From positions 30,849 through 94,848 of the forward strand of contig JAADVB010000046.1 in assembly GCA_023334545.1 (NCBI GenBank): DNA of 64,000 nucleotides, given 5' to 3'. The position numbers were made by a program, and so were the translations under genes. Origin of the DNA: Salisapilia sapeloensis. Lineage: Eukaryota; Oomycota; Peronosporomycetes; Peronosporales; Salisapiliaceae. Of the stretch, positions 11,461 to 22,100 are shown one piece after another (position 1 is the first letter of the stretch; every line of letters begins with the position of its first letter). The notes below the pieces were generated by a model. It was not told where the DNA came from, made no database searches, and saw only the letters and a list, made by a program, of their open reading frames with translations.

Positions 11461-12187
11461 AAGAAGTACCACCAGTTCATATTAAGGAGATGCGGCTCTT
11501 TGCTCGTAACGTCTGAAAGCAACAAGAGCTTACTCAATGGTCCGTACGGATTTTACGTTCTATTTGATAAACATGAAATCGTCATCAACTTGCAGCACAA
11601 ACTAGAAAAGCTTCTCTAGTAGCTTCTATTCATGCACGCCTCAATATAATCACTAGACTTTGTCCCTTACAGGAAATGCGCTGTGGACGACGAGAGCATG
11701 CGAAAGTTCTGGCCACGAGATGTCCAGATCTCACGCACCACCCTCGTTCCTATTCTTATTGTATCTTGCGCCTTGGTATCTTAATATCATCCTCTTTATC
11801 GTGTACTTTGCAAACTAGGAGTCGTTCGAACAGTTGGAAAATAATTTAAAGACCACCTGTGCTTTGCGCATTGAAACTCGAGATGGGGGTGCTAAAATGA
11901 TTTTCCAGTCAAACTTTGGCCATAGCTTTGCACCAGTCTACGCGCTTCCACTCAAATGCGTCAACCTCGAGAAGGTTAGTACATTCGGTGCTTAAATCCT
12001 TGACCTTGGAGACGAACTGAGAAAATTACGTGCGAGCAACATCACATTCGAGCAACGCTTGACAGAAGAAAAACGACGCAATGCGAAATCGAAGTCGATA
12101 GTATCCCGGCAAGAGAAAGAAATCGATAGTCTACGCCAATCAGACCAAGACGATGAAGACGATGACTACGTTGACTACGATGCCTAG
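11461..12187 (+). pseudogene. Broken multi-exon gene, possibly an XRCC4/PAXX-type head plus coiled coil
   Basis: Three protein-like blocks lie in order and in compatible phase: 11461-11618, 11673-11760 and 11819-12187, separated by GT-AG segments of 54 and 58 nt, the normal intron size here. The concatenated reading gives a beta-rich head (GPYGFYVLFDKHEIVINL, later TTCALRIETRDGG and YALPLKCVNLEK), then a charged coiled coil (LGDELRKLRASN) and an acidic DDEDDDYVDYDA end. Two in-frame stops break it: a TAG formed at the first junction (11617-11618 plus 11673) and a TAA at 11993-11995. No convincing start was found. Head plus coiled coil in this order, with the spacing of the strands, resembles PAXX/XRCC4-superfamily non-homologous end-joining factors. 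That family assignment is a weak inference; the decayed-gene reading is stronger. Confidence 0.42.
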
Positions 12188-12966
12188 GATATGTGCATGT
12201 CAATTATTGACTGCGGGGCACCAGAGGAATCGGAAATGTATGGTCCCACGTAGACAATTAAATCGTATTCTTCAATCTCGTAACTTCTTTTCTCTTGGTC
12301 TTGAATGGAACTTTATGGATGCTAGAACGACGTAATCTCATGTGGAGGAGCCACAATTGTTGATATCACTGCATAGAATGTGTTTTTGCTTATGCTTATG
12401 CTTATGCTTATGCTTATGCTTATGCTTATGCTCACTAGAACAGCCGAGCAAAAGAGTGACTGTTTGAGCAGGAATTTCTTACTTTTGCCTAACGAAGAGC
12501 AAAAGCAAGCGGTTGAGCATGCTCAAGTTGTAGCTTATAATAGACTGAGAATTGTTGTACAATCGTAGTATGTCTAGGTGCGTTAAGCTGATTGTCATCA
12601 AAAGTTGCCTTTAGCTTTAAATCTTCTCTATTCTGAAGATAGAGCCCGTTTGAGAAGCAAGGATAAACATCAATTGCACATACAGCGATTCGATTCCCGC
12701 CAAGTTACCATTAGCATTGCAAACGCAAAATGGAAGTAAATCTCATTTTTAAGGAAGAAACAGTGATATACGCCTTGTGTCGAATCCTATCTGTACCCTT
12801 TTTAAGAAGCTTGTAGCTACAGGTCCGAGCTCAGCGTTTAAGAGCTAACATACACGCAAAGCTACTTTCGCTTGGTTGATGTCATATGGCTTAGTTGCAT
12901 GTCTTAAAAGACACACGTTGTGACTCGTCTTCTGTATCGCTAGAGCGGCATAGACAGTGCCTGAGT
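12188..12966. other. Intergenic region containing a hexanucleotide microsatellite
   Basis: About 780 bp between the broken gene and the BTB-ankyrin-FYVE gene. It holds the GCTTAT repeat described separately. A frame around 12380-12568 is only open because of that repeat. The last 150 bp should contain the promoter of the next gene, but no clear initiator motif was seen. Confidence 0.5.
12388..12432. repeat. (GCTTAT)7.5 hexanucleotide microsatellite
   Basis: Forty-five bases made of seven and a half perfect copies of GCTTAT in non-coding sequence. No interruption is seen. The length divides by three, so slippage would not matter even if the stretch were translated. Confidence 0.95.
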
Positions 12967-15132
12967 ATGCCTGACACAAAACACCATACAACAGAAATGA
13001 GTATGGAGGAGGATCTCCGAGGGCTCAAGGAGCTGTACGCAGACTACCATTTCAGCGACGTCTTGTTCGTATTTCCGTATGATGCAGCTGGGTTGGGCAG
13101 TGCGAACGATACCAGAAAGTCAAGTTACGACGAGTCAGACGACGAAGAAGAGCTCTTCCAAGACCCGATGGAAGCACGACTTGTGCCAGCCCATCGTCTT
13201 GTTTTATCACTAAGAAGCGGAGCTTTCAAGGATGCATTGTGGGGAGCATCCAACAGTCAGATGCCGTCCAACCTTCGCTTTCCCATTAAAATCCACATCC
13301 AAGATACGTCCTATCACGTATTCACGACACTCCTTCGCTTCTTATACACGGATGAGGCGCCTGATGCCAAGTCACAGTATCCACTACCTTTCTGGAAAGA
13401 CCTGTTAAGAGCTTCTGTCGTGTATATGGTTCCATCATTAGCTCAGACGTGTGTCAGTCGGACGTTGGCTCTTATGAAAGACAAAGCAGCGGATTCGACG
13501 TACTTGGCAGACCTACTGGAGCTGCTCATATTCTCAGACGAGATTGTAACGGTAGCTAGTAAGAAAAACGTATGTGAGAATGGCCCAAAGCAGTGTACAG
13601 ATAAACTACGAGGGTTGGAAGAATCTATCCAAGCCGTCCAGAGGCTACAGCAAGAGTGTATGGACCAACTAAAGACTGCTCCAGACGATGAGCTGCGTCT
13701 ATTGCTATCTACAGATATTGGTAAACGATGTTCAACATCTCGATTGACTTCTATCCTACGCATGCGATCCGACTCGCCTCTTGTCGTTGCGATTCGATAC
13801 CAGCTATCTCGAGCTGTGAATGAACTTGTAAAGGAAGGCACAGGTATAGGTAAAGAGGAGCCTTTGAGAGCTGCTTTAGAGACAGGAAACGATACCATCA
13901 CACGTCGTCTTCTAGTGGATGTAGATGCTCCCTACTACCTTCTCACGGACAAAGTTCCTCTTTTCTTGTTGCCATGCTTTAATGGAGACGAGACGCAGTG
14001 CTCCATCCTGCTCGATCATGACCCTTCGTATGTAAATTTGATTTCCACCGTCGATGACGTGGACAAGGATATCCAGAACATGTATGGACGGCAGCAGACA
14101 CCACTCCACATTGCGAGTAAGCAAGGTCATGCCTCCATCGTACGTCTCTTGCTGTCGAAAGAAGCTGTGCCGAACCTTCAGGACAGTGAAGGAAACACAC
14201 CTCTGCACTACGCAAGCAATCAAGACACAGCAGAAGCGCTGTTGACAGCGTCGGCACAGATAAACCCGAACATTCCGAACAAGAGAGGACAGACGCCTCT
14301 GCATGTGACTTCCGCAGACGGACATGAAGATGTCGTTAAGCTCTTGCTGGCACATGGAGGTGACCTCGAGATTGTAGACGACCAAGGACAAACAGCTTTC
14401 CACCTTGCGTCTGCTAGTGGATACAAACAAGTGGCGCTAGCATTGATGGAATCCATCCAGAACGAAGGCGATACGGAAGGCGAGAGTCAGATGGACGTGA
14501 ACCAGGAAGACTACAAGTCGAACACAGCCTTGCACTTGGCAGCCACAGCTCCGAGCGACCGGTGTGAGAGTATGGTACGACTGCTACTGGACAGAGGAGC
14601 CGATGCGTCGAAAGCCAATTGGTTCGGCTACACACCTCTTCACCTCTTCTGTGCGCATCAGACGGAGCCGCCTTCCCTCATCGATGCTTTTGTCGATCAC
14701 GGTGCAAACATACATGCACAGAGTTTAGACGGGAGTACGGCACTGCATCTAGCTGTTGGCAGCGGAAGTGAACGGCTGGCTGTATCTCTAGCTGCCTCCG
14801 GTGCCTTTGTCCATCTACAGGACGCAGCTGGACGAAGTGTCGTGGAACTGGCGGAGACGACCCACCAGGGCGCTTTGACCGTACCTGTCCTTCGGAATCT
14901 ATCCAAGGAGCCAGGTCCACGCTCCGGTCCCGACGCCCAGCCAGCAGAGTGTGAGTCGTGTCGATCACCCTTCCGACTAGCCATGCGTCGACACCAGTGT
15001 GGTCACTGCGGTCGACTCATTTGCTACAACTGTTGCTCTCGTAGCATTTCGATTCCCAAGTTCAAGCAGATGAAGCCGATGCGAGTGTGTGATACCTGCT
15101 TTGACGTCCTGTCCTTCCGTCGACTACTCTAA
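12967..15132 (+). CDS. BTB-ankyrin-FYVE protein (rabankyrin-5/ANKFY1-like)
   Basis: A single exon of 721 residues with three modules. An N-terminal BTB domain starts at YADYHFSDVLFVF, is interrupted by an acidic insertion, and resumes at VPAHRLVLSLRSGAFKDAL. At least six ankyrin repeats follow (TPLHIASKQGH, TPLHYASNQ, TPLHVTSADGH, TAFHLASASGY, TALHLAAT, TPLHLFC, TALHLAVGSG). The C-terminus, from about residue 655, is a FYVE zinc finger with CESC, RRHQCGHCG and RVCDTC ligand pairs; it lacks the WxxD motif but keeps the basic RRHxC patch that binds PI3P. The same order defines animal rabankyrin-5 on early endosomes, so a role in endosomal trafficking is inferred. Met codons at 12997 and 13003 are alternative starts. 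The frame is open further upstream to a TTG, but no ATG lies there. Confidence 0.86.
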   Translation: MPDTKHHTTEMSMEEDLRGLKELYADYHFSDVLFVFPYDAAGLGSANDTRKSSYDESDDEEELFQDPMEARLVPAHRLVLSLRSGAFKDALWGASNSQMPSNLRFPIKIHIQDTSYHVFTTLLRFLYTDEAPDAKSQYPLPFWKDLLRASVVYMVPSLAQTCVSRTLALMKDKAADSTYLADLLELLIFSDEIVTVASKKNVCENGPKQCTDKLRGLEESIQAVQRLQQECMDQLKTAPDDELRLLLSTDIGKRCSTSRLTSILRMRSDSPLVVAIRYQLSRAVNELVKEGTGIGKEEPLRAALETGNDTITRRLLVDVDAPYYLLTDKVPLFLLPCFNGDETQCSILLDHDPSYVNLISTVDDVDKDIQNMYGRQQTPLHIASKQGHASIVRLLLSKEAVPNLQDSEGNTPLHYASNQDTAEALLTASAQINPNIPNKRGQTPLHVTSADGHEDVVKLLLAHGGDLEIVDDQGQTAFHLASASGYKQVALALMESIQNEGDTEGESQMDVNQEDYKSNTALHLAATAPSDRCESMVRLLLDRGADASKANWFGYTPLHLFCAHQTEPPSLIDAFVDHGANIHAQSLDGSTALHLAVGSGSERLAVSLAASGAFVHLQDAAGRSVVELAETTHQGALTVPVLRNLSKEPGPRSGPDAQPAECESCRSPFRLAMRRHQCGHCGRLICYNCCSRSISIPKFKQMKPMRVCDTCFDVLSFRRLL

Positions 15133-15206
15133 GCCTTCTACATCCTATTTATCTCAAGTTCGTCTTGTGCAAGTGGAATAAGCAACGAGTGTCTTTTTTG
15201 TTGGAT

Positions 15207-16652
15207 TTAAGCGTTTGATGTAGATGTCAGGAGATGTGGATAGAGCTGCGTCACTTTCTCCGCACATTGATTCACGTTGTAGCAAATGTCAGCGATGCGC
15301 GCGTCAAATGACGGAAGCACTTGCTCCTCTATGTCTTCGAACTCGAGCATCCCGTCCACTTGGTCAATACTGCCTTTCAGTCGCTGTTCATACAGCATGG
15401 TGGCAGCCACTCTTTCCGCTCGATCCTTGTCAATGTCCAGTAGCTTTCCCAGCTCTTCCAACGAGATGCTACTGTACACTCGGCTCGCCGCCAAGAGATT
15501 GTGCTCCAAGAAGGCATTCGTGAGGACGGAGAAGCCACTTGCGAGGACAGCTTGTTGGTGTGGCAAAAGGCTCTTTTCAAACGCTTCCAGCTCTGTCCAG
15601 CGTAGGATTCGTTCCATGTAGATCTTCTCGAGGATGGACGCGAACTCGTTACTCTTCATACGCTCGTCCTTGTACAGCGTTCCGAGCAGTCGCGAACGCT
15701 GCGGACCAGCCGACGCTAGAATGGCACTCGTCACAGCCTTATTCAGTAGTTCCATCAGATCATCCGGGTCCACTTCCTCTGGTTTGGATTGGGACAACTC
15801 ATAGTAGCGAAGAGCTGCGTCGAGAAACTTGCGCTTGGCGTCCAGGATACGAGCGTAGGAGACTTGGTAACGCAGTTTGAGGGACCAGTCATCTACGTTG
15901 TGAACGTAGCGAGAGGCTCGATTGATGTAGTTCTCAGCGTCAACAGCCTCGTCTTCTTGCAGGTAGAGCTCTGCGATCTTGACATACTTTTCGGCCTTTT
16001 GCATATCGGAGTATTGACGAGAAGAGTTCTCGAGGTTGATGGCGGCCAAAGCTTTTGCGGCTTCAATGTACGATTCTTCTTCAACGTACACGTCAGCTAA
16101 GGCTTCACGGAGTAGCACGTCTGCTTCTTCGAACGAGACGACCCGAGGACGTACGCGGTCAACGAAGAAGGTGAGGAGCTCCTGCTTCCAGGGAGTGGTC
16201 TCCGGGTCTAGTTTCGAGACAGAGGTTGCCAAGTGAACAATTACCTAGCAGCAGGGATTAGTTAGTGCTCTAGAAGGCAATTTACAGGGTGCGTACTGGA
16301 CGGGAGACGGCCATAGGAACGTTTTCGTCGACCACTATAGGAATAAAGTTAATTTATACGAATGAACTTGTAGATAATGTTGCATACAGTGGGTAATGAT
16401 CGTTTGCAAAGCTGCTAATTCGCTGAGAGATTGGTCGATTAGAGCCTACAAAGCAAGATGAGGTAGGATGATTGGACTTGTCTGTCAATAAAGGTACCTT
16501 GTATCCGTTCGTACGCTCCCGCTGATCTGAGATAGAGGCGACCTAGCATTTGCATATTTTAAGCAGATGAGATATAATTATTTCGTTGTAATTGTAGGAG
16601 GCTGGGATGGTCAGGTAGGTCGCACCTGTGCTACTTGCGTATCCATCGTCAT
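15207..16652 (-). CDS. CSN4: COP9 signalosome subunit 4
   Basis: A subunit of the complex that removes NEDD8 from cullin-RING ubiquitin ligases. Exons on the minus strand are 16652-16626 (27 nt), 16542-16498 (45), 16445-16388 (58), 16334-16297 (38) and 16244-15207 (1038), with introns of 83, 52, 53 and 52 nt. The spliced product of 401 residues compares with about 406 in animals and aligns from the N-terminal region (ALxDxxLSELxALQ, then ENVPMAVSRP) through INRASRY and ILASAGPQRSR to the PCI winged helix (LEHNLLAASRVYSSISLEELGKLL). Without the small exons the frame has no ATG and the first 62 residues are lost. The gene is convergent with the BTB-ankyrin-FYVE gene, 74 bp away. Confidence 0.92.
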
Positions 16653-17272
16653 GGTCTTTTACTCTTGATCACTCTCGTGCATAAAGCTTGTGTGCATGTT
16701 CTTAACAACTCTTTTCAGTTAACTCCTTTATGTCCTGATATCAACTTCAACCGCTTTCTTGCTACATAAGTTGACATCTAAAATGATAAAGTCAAGTTTT
16801 GCCTCTCGAATGCTTCAAAGAGCGCGTAAAGTTCGTATCGGATCAATCAAAGGAGAAGCAAAGGGCCCATCAAACGTATCCCTCTGCCAGTGTTATCCAG
16901 CACTGCACTGTGATAAAGTAATATAAATATTGCTTCCAGGATATGGTAACTTGGCTATCCAGCGAAATTGATTGGTATTTGAGCACAATTGAGTATGCGT
17001 TCAGCATAGCATTGTCACCGTCGTAAATTAATGGGGTCTCTTGATAGTTTTATTTGCTGTCCAAGCACTCGTGACTTTAAATACAATTCTTAGTCAAGTA
17101 TACAAGATCGGGCTCGTAATTCAAATCTAGAGAAAGATCTTGCACTATTATCTTTGTCGTTATGACTTAGCATTATTGCAAGCGAAACCAAAGTTGATAT
17201 TAAATACAATGTTAGTATGGAATAATTAAGATAACTCAATTGAAATTGTAAATGGGATGCATTTGAGAAAAC
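16653..17272. other. AT-rich intergenic region
   Basis: About 620 bp between the start of CSN4 and the end of the trypsin-fold gene. It must contain the CSN4 promoter. No open frame of note, repeat or RNA gene was recognised. Confidence 0.55.
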
Positions 17273-18301
17273 TTATTTTTCTTTCTGCTCTTTGTTCGTG
17301 GGCGACTCCACTTTCCTCTTGCGAGACTTAGTTATTCCCGGTATTTGGATGCGTGTGTTTTCCAAAATGAACTTCAGTATCTTTGAAGCACGGAGGTTAA
17401 TAGCTGGCATTTCGGCTCCAGGAACAGCACTACCAATGATGTACATGGCGGCAACTTTCCCGTCAACTATTAGGGGTGCACCAGCATCTCCGGTGGTGCC
17501 TTGGCTACTCACTTCCTTCGTGCAAATACTATCGTCGCCTATGAAATGCACTTCAGATTTGGTTGAGTGATCACTATCCGATGAGGCAAGTATGTGAGTT
17601 AAAAAGTTGCCATCCCATGCATCCTTACATTCGTCAATGTTGGATACGACCACTTCTCCGGTACGTAAATAGTCTCTTTCGCCAGTAGCTGAATACTGGC
17701 CATAGCCATAAATGGTTGCTGTCTTGCCTTCAGTTAGCCTATCGTCGCTTTCAGAGATTATAAACGGGACAAAGCTGTTGGAGTCTGGGTCGCTCCATAC
17801 ATTTACAATAGCAAAGTCCTTATCAACATCTCCGTACACATCGTAGGTTTTATCAAACGCAACGTTTCGAGCCTTAAGAGCTACTTTGTCCGTAGGCTGC
17901 TCTTTATAGTGAAGCACGTGGTGTCGCACAGCGATATCCTTCGATTTCTCATACGGCGGCTTTTTCCCCTCATGATCTAAAACGCAGTGGGCTGCTGTCA
18001 CCAGATTCCTGTTGTTAATGAAAAACCCCGAGCAATAGCTATATTCTCCATTCGAACGCTGCGTACGAATTGATACCATATATGGAGCATCATCGATCGA
18101 GTAAACCCGTTCTCCATGATACACGCGATTTTCACTCATTGTGGTGGTATTTCTTGCTGCACCGCCAACGACAGAAGCCTCTATTATGCTATCGATCATG
18201 GTCCGGTTGTTGCTCTTCTCGAAGAAAGAGACAGCAGATAGCATGTCAACCAGCACAAGTAGTGTTACAAGGACCAAAGCTCTTCTGTTGAGAGACTGCA
18301 T
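17273..18301 (-). CDS. Secreted trypsin-fold protein with mutated catalytic serine
   Basis: A chymotrypsin-family (S1) protein of 342 residues in one exon, with a signal peptide (residues 1 to about 25). The catalytic His is present in VTAAHC (His105) and the Asp in DKDFAIV (Asp162), but the GDSGGP motif reads GDAGAP, so the nucleophile is Ala273 (codon GCT). The specificity position six residues earlier is Gln267, not the Asp of trypsins. The domain begins at RVYHGERVYSIDDAPYMVSI in place of the usual IVGG. It cannot act as a normal serine protease. Oomycetes secrete such protease homologues as glucanase inhibitor proteins that bind plant beta-glucanases, so that role is a reasonable inference. 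The C-terminal tail after residue 323 is strongly basic (KSRKRKVE), which is unusual for the family. Confidence 0.85.
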   Translation of the reverse strand: MQSLNRRALVLVTLLVLVDMLSAVSFFEKSNNRTMIDSIIEASVVGGAARNTTTMSENRVYHGERVYSIDDAPYMVSIRTQRSNGEYSYCSGFFINNRNLVTAAHCVLDHEGKKPPYEKSKDIAVRHHVLHYKEQPTDKVALKARNVAFDKTYDVYGDVDKDFAIVNVWSDPDSNSFVPFIISESDDRLTEGKTATIYGYGQYSATGERDYLRTGEVVVSNIDECKDAWDGNFLTHILASSDSDHSTKSEVHFIGDDSICTKEVSSQGTTGDAGAPLIVDGKVAAMYIIGSAVPGAEMPAINLRASKILKFILENTRIQIPGITKSRKRKVESPTNKEQKEK

Positions 18302-19128
18302 GGCAAACCTTCGAAATCCAGGGTGTCTTTGCAGGTGCTAAATCTAAAATCAAGCCATTGCAGTGCTGGCAATTTACTACCAGCATCATCGGTCCATCAA
18401 AAGCAATCCACGAATGCTCTAATCTACAAGGTACATATTCTGTCCGCTTCGGAAACAATGTTCTATGCTTGTATTGAGAACAAATATAAAAGATCTGCTT
18501 GCGCTTAGCGCAAGCAGATGATTGCCGATGGTATCTATAGTATAAAGTGAGCATACGAGGTAACGAAGTGAATAGGATTCGTATCTGCAATCGAAGATTC
18601 CGAAAATAGTTTTTATCAATTCTTTGGACTTACTCTAAACTGACAGTGTGTCCCGCATAATACTCCAGTATGTTAACATTGAGTACGTCATTCCTAATTT
18701 GTAGGTCAGTCCTTAATTTGTGGCTCTGACTTGATATGGAGATTTCCAATCCTGTTCCAAGTGGCAGTTTTTAGTCAACTGAGCCAAACATCGGTAAATC
18801 CACAAGTTCGTAGAGGTCTTGCGTGGTGTCTAATTTGAATTCGTCAAGTATTCTGCATTCCATAAGGTTAGTACACCAGCTATATAATCGATTGAAGATG
18901 TACGGCAGAAACGCAGCGATCAAGAACGAGAAGAAGCTTCGTGTAGCTTAGGAATGAAAAGTAAACCAAAAACTAAAAGTTTATAACAAGCATTTCTACA
19001 TATTTTTGAACGATTGCCCTTGTCATAGCAAGCGCTATCACATTTCCAATATATTTTACTCATAACATTTCCTACTTGTATCGTTTACAAACCAAGAAGC
19101 GGATTTATAAAACACATAGAGTGTTTAT
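18302..19128. other. Intergenic region upstream of the trypsin-fold gene
   Basis: About 830 bp, AT-rich, holding the promoter of the trypsin-fold gene and the 3' end of the FAM184-type gene. It contains the strong palindrome at 18493-18519. No gene was supported. Confidence 0.55.
18493..18519. repeat. 27-nt near-perfect palindrome
   Basis: Two 13-nt arms, ATCTGCTTGCGCT and AGCGCAAGCAGAT, are perfect reverse complements around a single T. It lies about 190 bp before the trypsin-fold gene start, in otherwise AT-rich DNA. It could be a binding site for a dimeric regulator or a cruciform-forming sequence. A hairpin terminator is unlikely in a eukaryotic nucleus. Confidence 0.9.
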
Positions 19129-22100
19129 CTACATATATTGCTGGTTATTTGTCCTTCTACTTAGTGGTGGGAGTCCATCATTTTGTTCTATCGCACCACC
19201 TGCACCCTCACTGCTCCGCCTGCGCAGTTCGGCATTACTCGTCTTGAGGTTTCGAGCGGAGCTTGGAGGCTTTGACTTTTTCTTATTTGCGTACAGAATC
19301 GGTTGCTGTCGTGATCGGAATACAACGTCATCCGGTGTACCTCTTCGTTCAAAATTTCCCACCATGCCATTCGGTCCCTTTGGTTGGAGCACTTGGAGCA
19401 AGCCTACGTTTGGTGATCGAGCAAAGGTTTTATTATACATCTCCTCTCGATTCATAACCTCCCTTTTCAAATACGCCATTTCGCCATTGATTCGCCTCAT
19501 TGCCGCATCCTTTTCAGCTGCAAACTGCTGCAACTCCAAGATGCGCTTGACGTCCTCAGGTCGACTTTCACGCTCGGCGTATTTCACTTCCCATTGAGCA
19601 ATCGTATCTTGAAGAGCTTGTATGCGTTCATCCGATAAGCATCTAGCTTCTTCAAATTGTTCATTGAGATTTGCCGTTTCTACCAAGTGTTCCTCAATGA
19701 GCTTGTCCATTTCTGTCTTTGCTTGAGATTTTAAATTGTCCATATTCTGCAAATACTGTTGTTCCAATATCGCAATATCTTGCTGGCGTTCAGACTCCAG
19801 ATCATGAAGCCGCTGTGTGAGCTCTTGACGAGTGGTCTCCAGTATCGAAGCTATCTTTGCAACTTCGCTGCTGCTATTCTCTAACTTTCGCCTTGTGTCC
19901 TGTAACTCTTCCTCCGTTTCCATCAATTTGGCACTTTGACATGCATATTCACGATCATAACGCTCTCGAGTCGTCTGAAGAAGGAATTCATGTTCTGTCT
20001 GCTTTCGAGACAACTCATTGAGATGCTCAAGCTCCAGTTGTGATTGAAGTGCTGAGATCGCGCTTGCTGATTCTTCATTATATTTCTTTTGAAGTCTGTC
20101 TATTTCTTCGCTATGTCTTTTACTCAGTTCAGCCATTTGTGTGGTTGCCTCTGTTTTCATCTTGTCCATCGACTCTTGGCTCTCCTGAACCAGTTGCTCA
20201 CGTAGTTTACTTAACTCTTCTTTGTACTGGTCACTCTGAACTTTTAATTGCTTCTCGAACTGGTCTCGAATTGATTGTAGAGCCTCCTTGTATTGCGATT
20301 CTTTGCTTAAAGCACATTTAGCAGATCTTGTATTTATTTCAATGGCCAAAGCGATCAGTTCCTCTTGAACCATACCCCACTGATCGTTTTCTAGTCGATG
20401 CTGAATTTCAAGTTCGGTAACTTTGTGATCATGTCTAGATTGTACATTTGCTAGTTCCTTTTTAAATTGATCGGTCAACTGCGCTGTTACTTCTTCAACC
20501 TTCTGCACTTCTGCTGCACTATACTCGCCACGTACACGACTCAATGCACTTGCATGCTTTTCATGTATATCTTTACAAGTTTTTGCATGCTCTGCTTTTA
20601 ACTTGTCTTGTTCAGCTTTCATATGCTTCATTTCACTTTCTTTAAATGAAATGATACCTTGAAGCTCGTCTATCTTTTTAATACCTTCATCTTTAGCTTT
20701 CTTGCTTTTCTCCTTGATCCCATCCGCTTGTCGTTCTAAATCTTTAACACTTGATAGCAGTGTCGTTTTCTCCTTTTCAAGGATCTTCACCTGATATTCT
20801 AGAGAAGATGCTTTGGTTGTTAACGACTGACACTGCGCTTCCATTTCATTAGCTTTCTTTTCGCTTTGACAAATATCTTCTTTAAGTTTCTTTGCTTCCA
20901 CGTCAAAGATGGACCGTGCATTCTGTAACTCTTGTTCATGTGCTTTTACCAGTGTCACTTTCTGATTTTCTAGTAGACCATTAGCATCTCGCCTAGCTTT
21001 CTCATTTACACTCTGAAGCTCCTGCTCCAACTTTCTGTTCAGTGACAGTATTTCATTAGCGTACTTATTCTCGATTTCTTGTAATTTGACGTTATGAGCA
21101 TTTGTGAGTGTCACCATTTCCTTCTCAAGCTCTGCATTGCTATTCTGAAGAGCTGCATTTGCGAGATCACTTGCCTCCTTTAATTGTTTAAGCTCCAGCT
21201 GACTTTTTTGCAAAGACTTTAAAGTATCTTGATGTTTTTCATCCAGCCGTTTGAGATCACTAGTTAAAGACTGTATACGTTCTTCATGAGAACTTGCTAC
21301 TAATTTGCTTTCTTTCTCTTGTACCTCCATCGACTCGAGTACATTTTGGAGCTCTGCTTCTTTGTCTTTTAGTCTTTGAGAGTACTCGACCAATCTGTTG
21401 GAAGACTCCTGTTCATGTTCAATACCCTTCTGCTTTATCGATTCTAGCTGTGTTTCTAGCTGCTTCACAGATTCCTCCAAGTCGTTAATAACCTTAGCTT
21501 TACTCTCGATTTCCTGTTGAGCTGTTTCAGCTTTGGAGGCTTCTTCATCCAACGCATTCTTAAGCTTTTCTACCTGGTTGTGGCCATCTTTGAGTACATT
21601 TTCTTTCTCTTGTTGACTCGCTGAGATTTGTTTTTCTAGTTGTTGAATAGTTTTTTTCAGACTAGATTGTTCTTCCCTACTCAGTTCCCTCTCTTCCAGT
21701 AGTTTGCGCTCTTCTTTTTTTAATTGTTCAACAAATTCTTGCAGCTCTTGTACTTGGGTTAGCAAGTTCTGCTTCGTAGAATTTAACGCATCACGTGCTT
21801 CCTGCTTTACAGCTTGCAACTCGTGCGCTTGAGATTCCTTATCGCGTAGCATGGCAGCCTCATAGCCCTCTTTTGCATCCGCCAACTGTTTCTTCAAAGC
21901 ATCTATACGAATAGAGCTCTCCGATGTTATTTCTTCGTTTTGAGTCGCGTGCTGCTGACGAAGTGAATTCATTTCTTCCGCATGTTGGCTCTTTAGATTA
22001 TCGATAGCTTTTTCCAAGCTAGCATCGTGCTCGCTAGCAAGCTTACCGATACATTGTTCCAACTGATTTCTGTAAGAGGTTTCTAGTGCTCCTAATTGAT

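Noticed and set aside
12895-12966. Upstream extension of the BTB-ankyrin-FYVE protein
   Set aside because: The first codon is TTG and the added residues look non-coding; ATG at 12967 is the first usable start.
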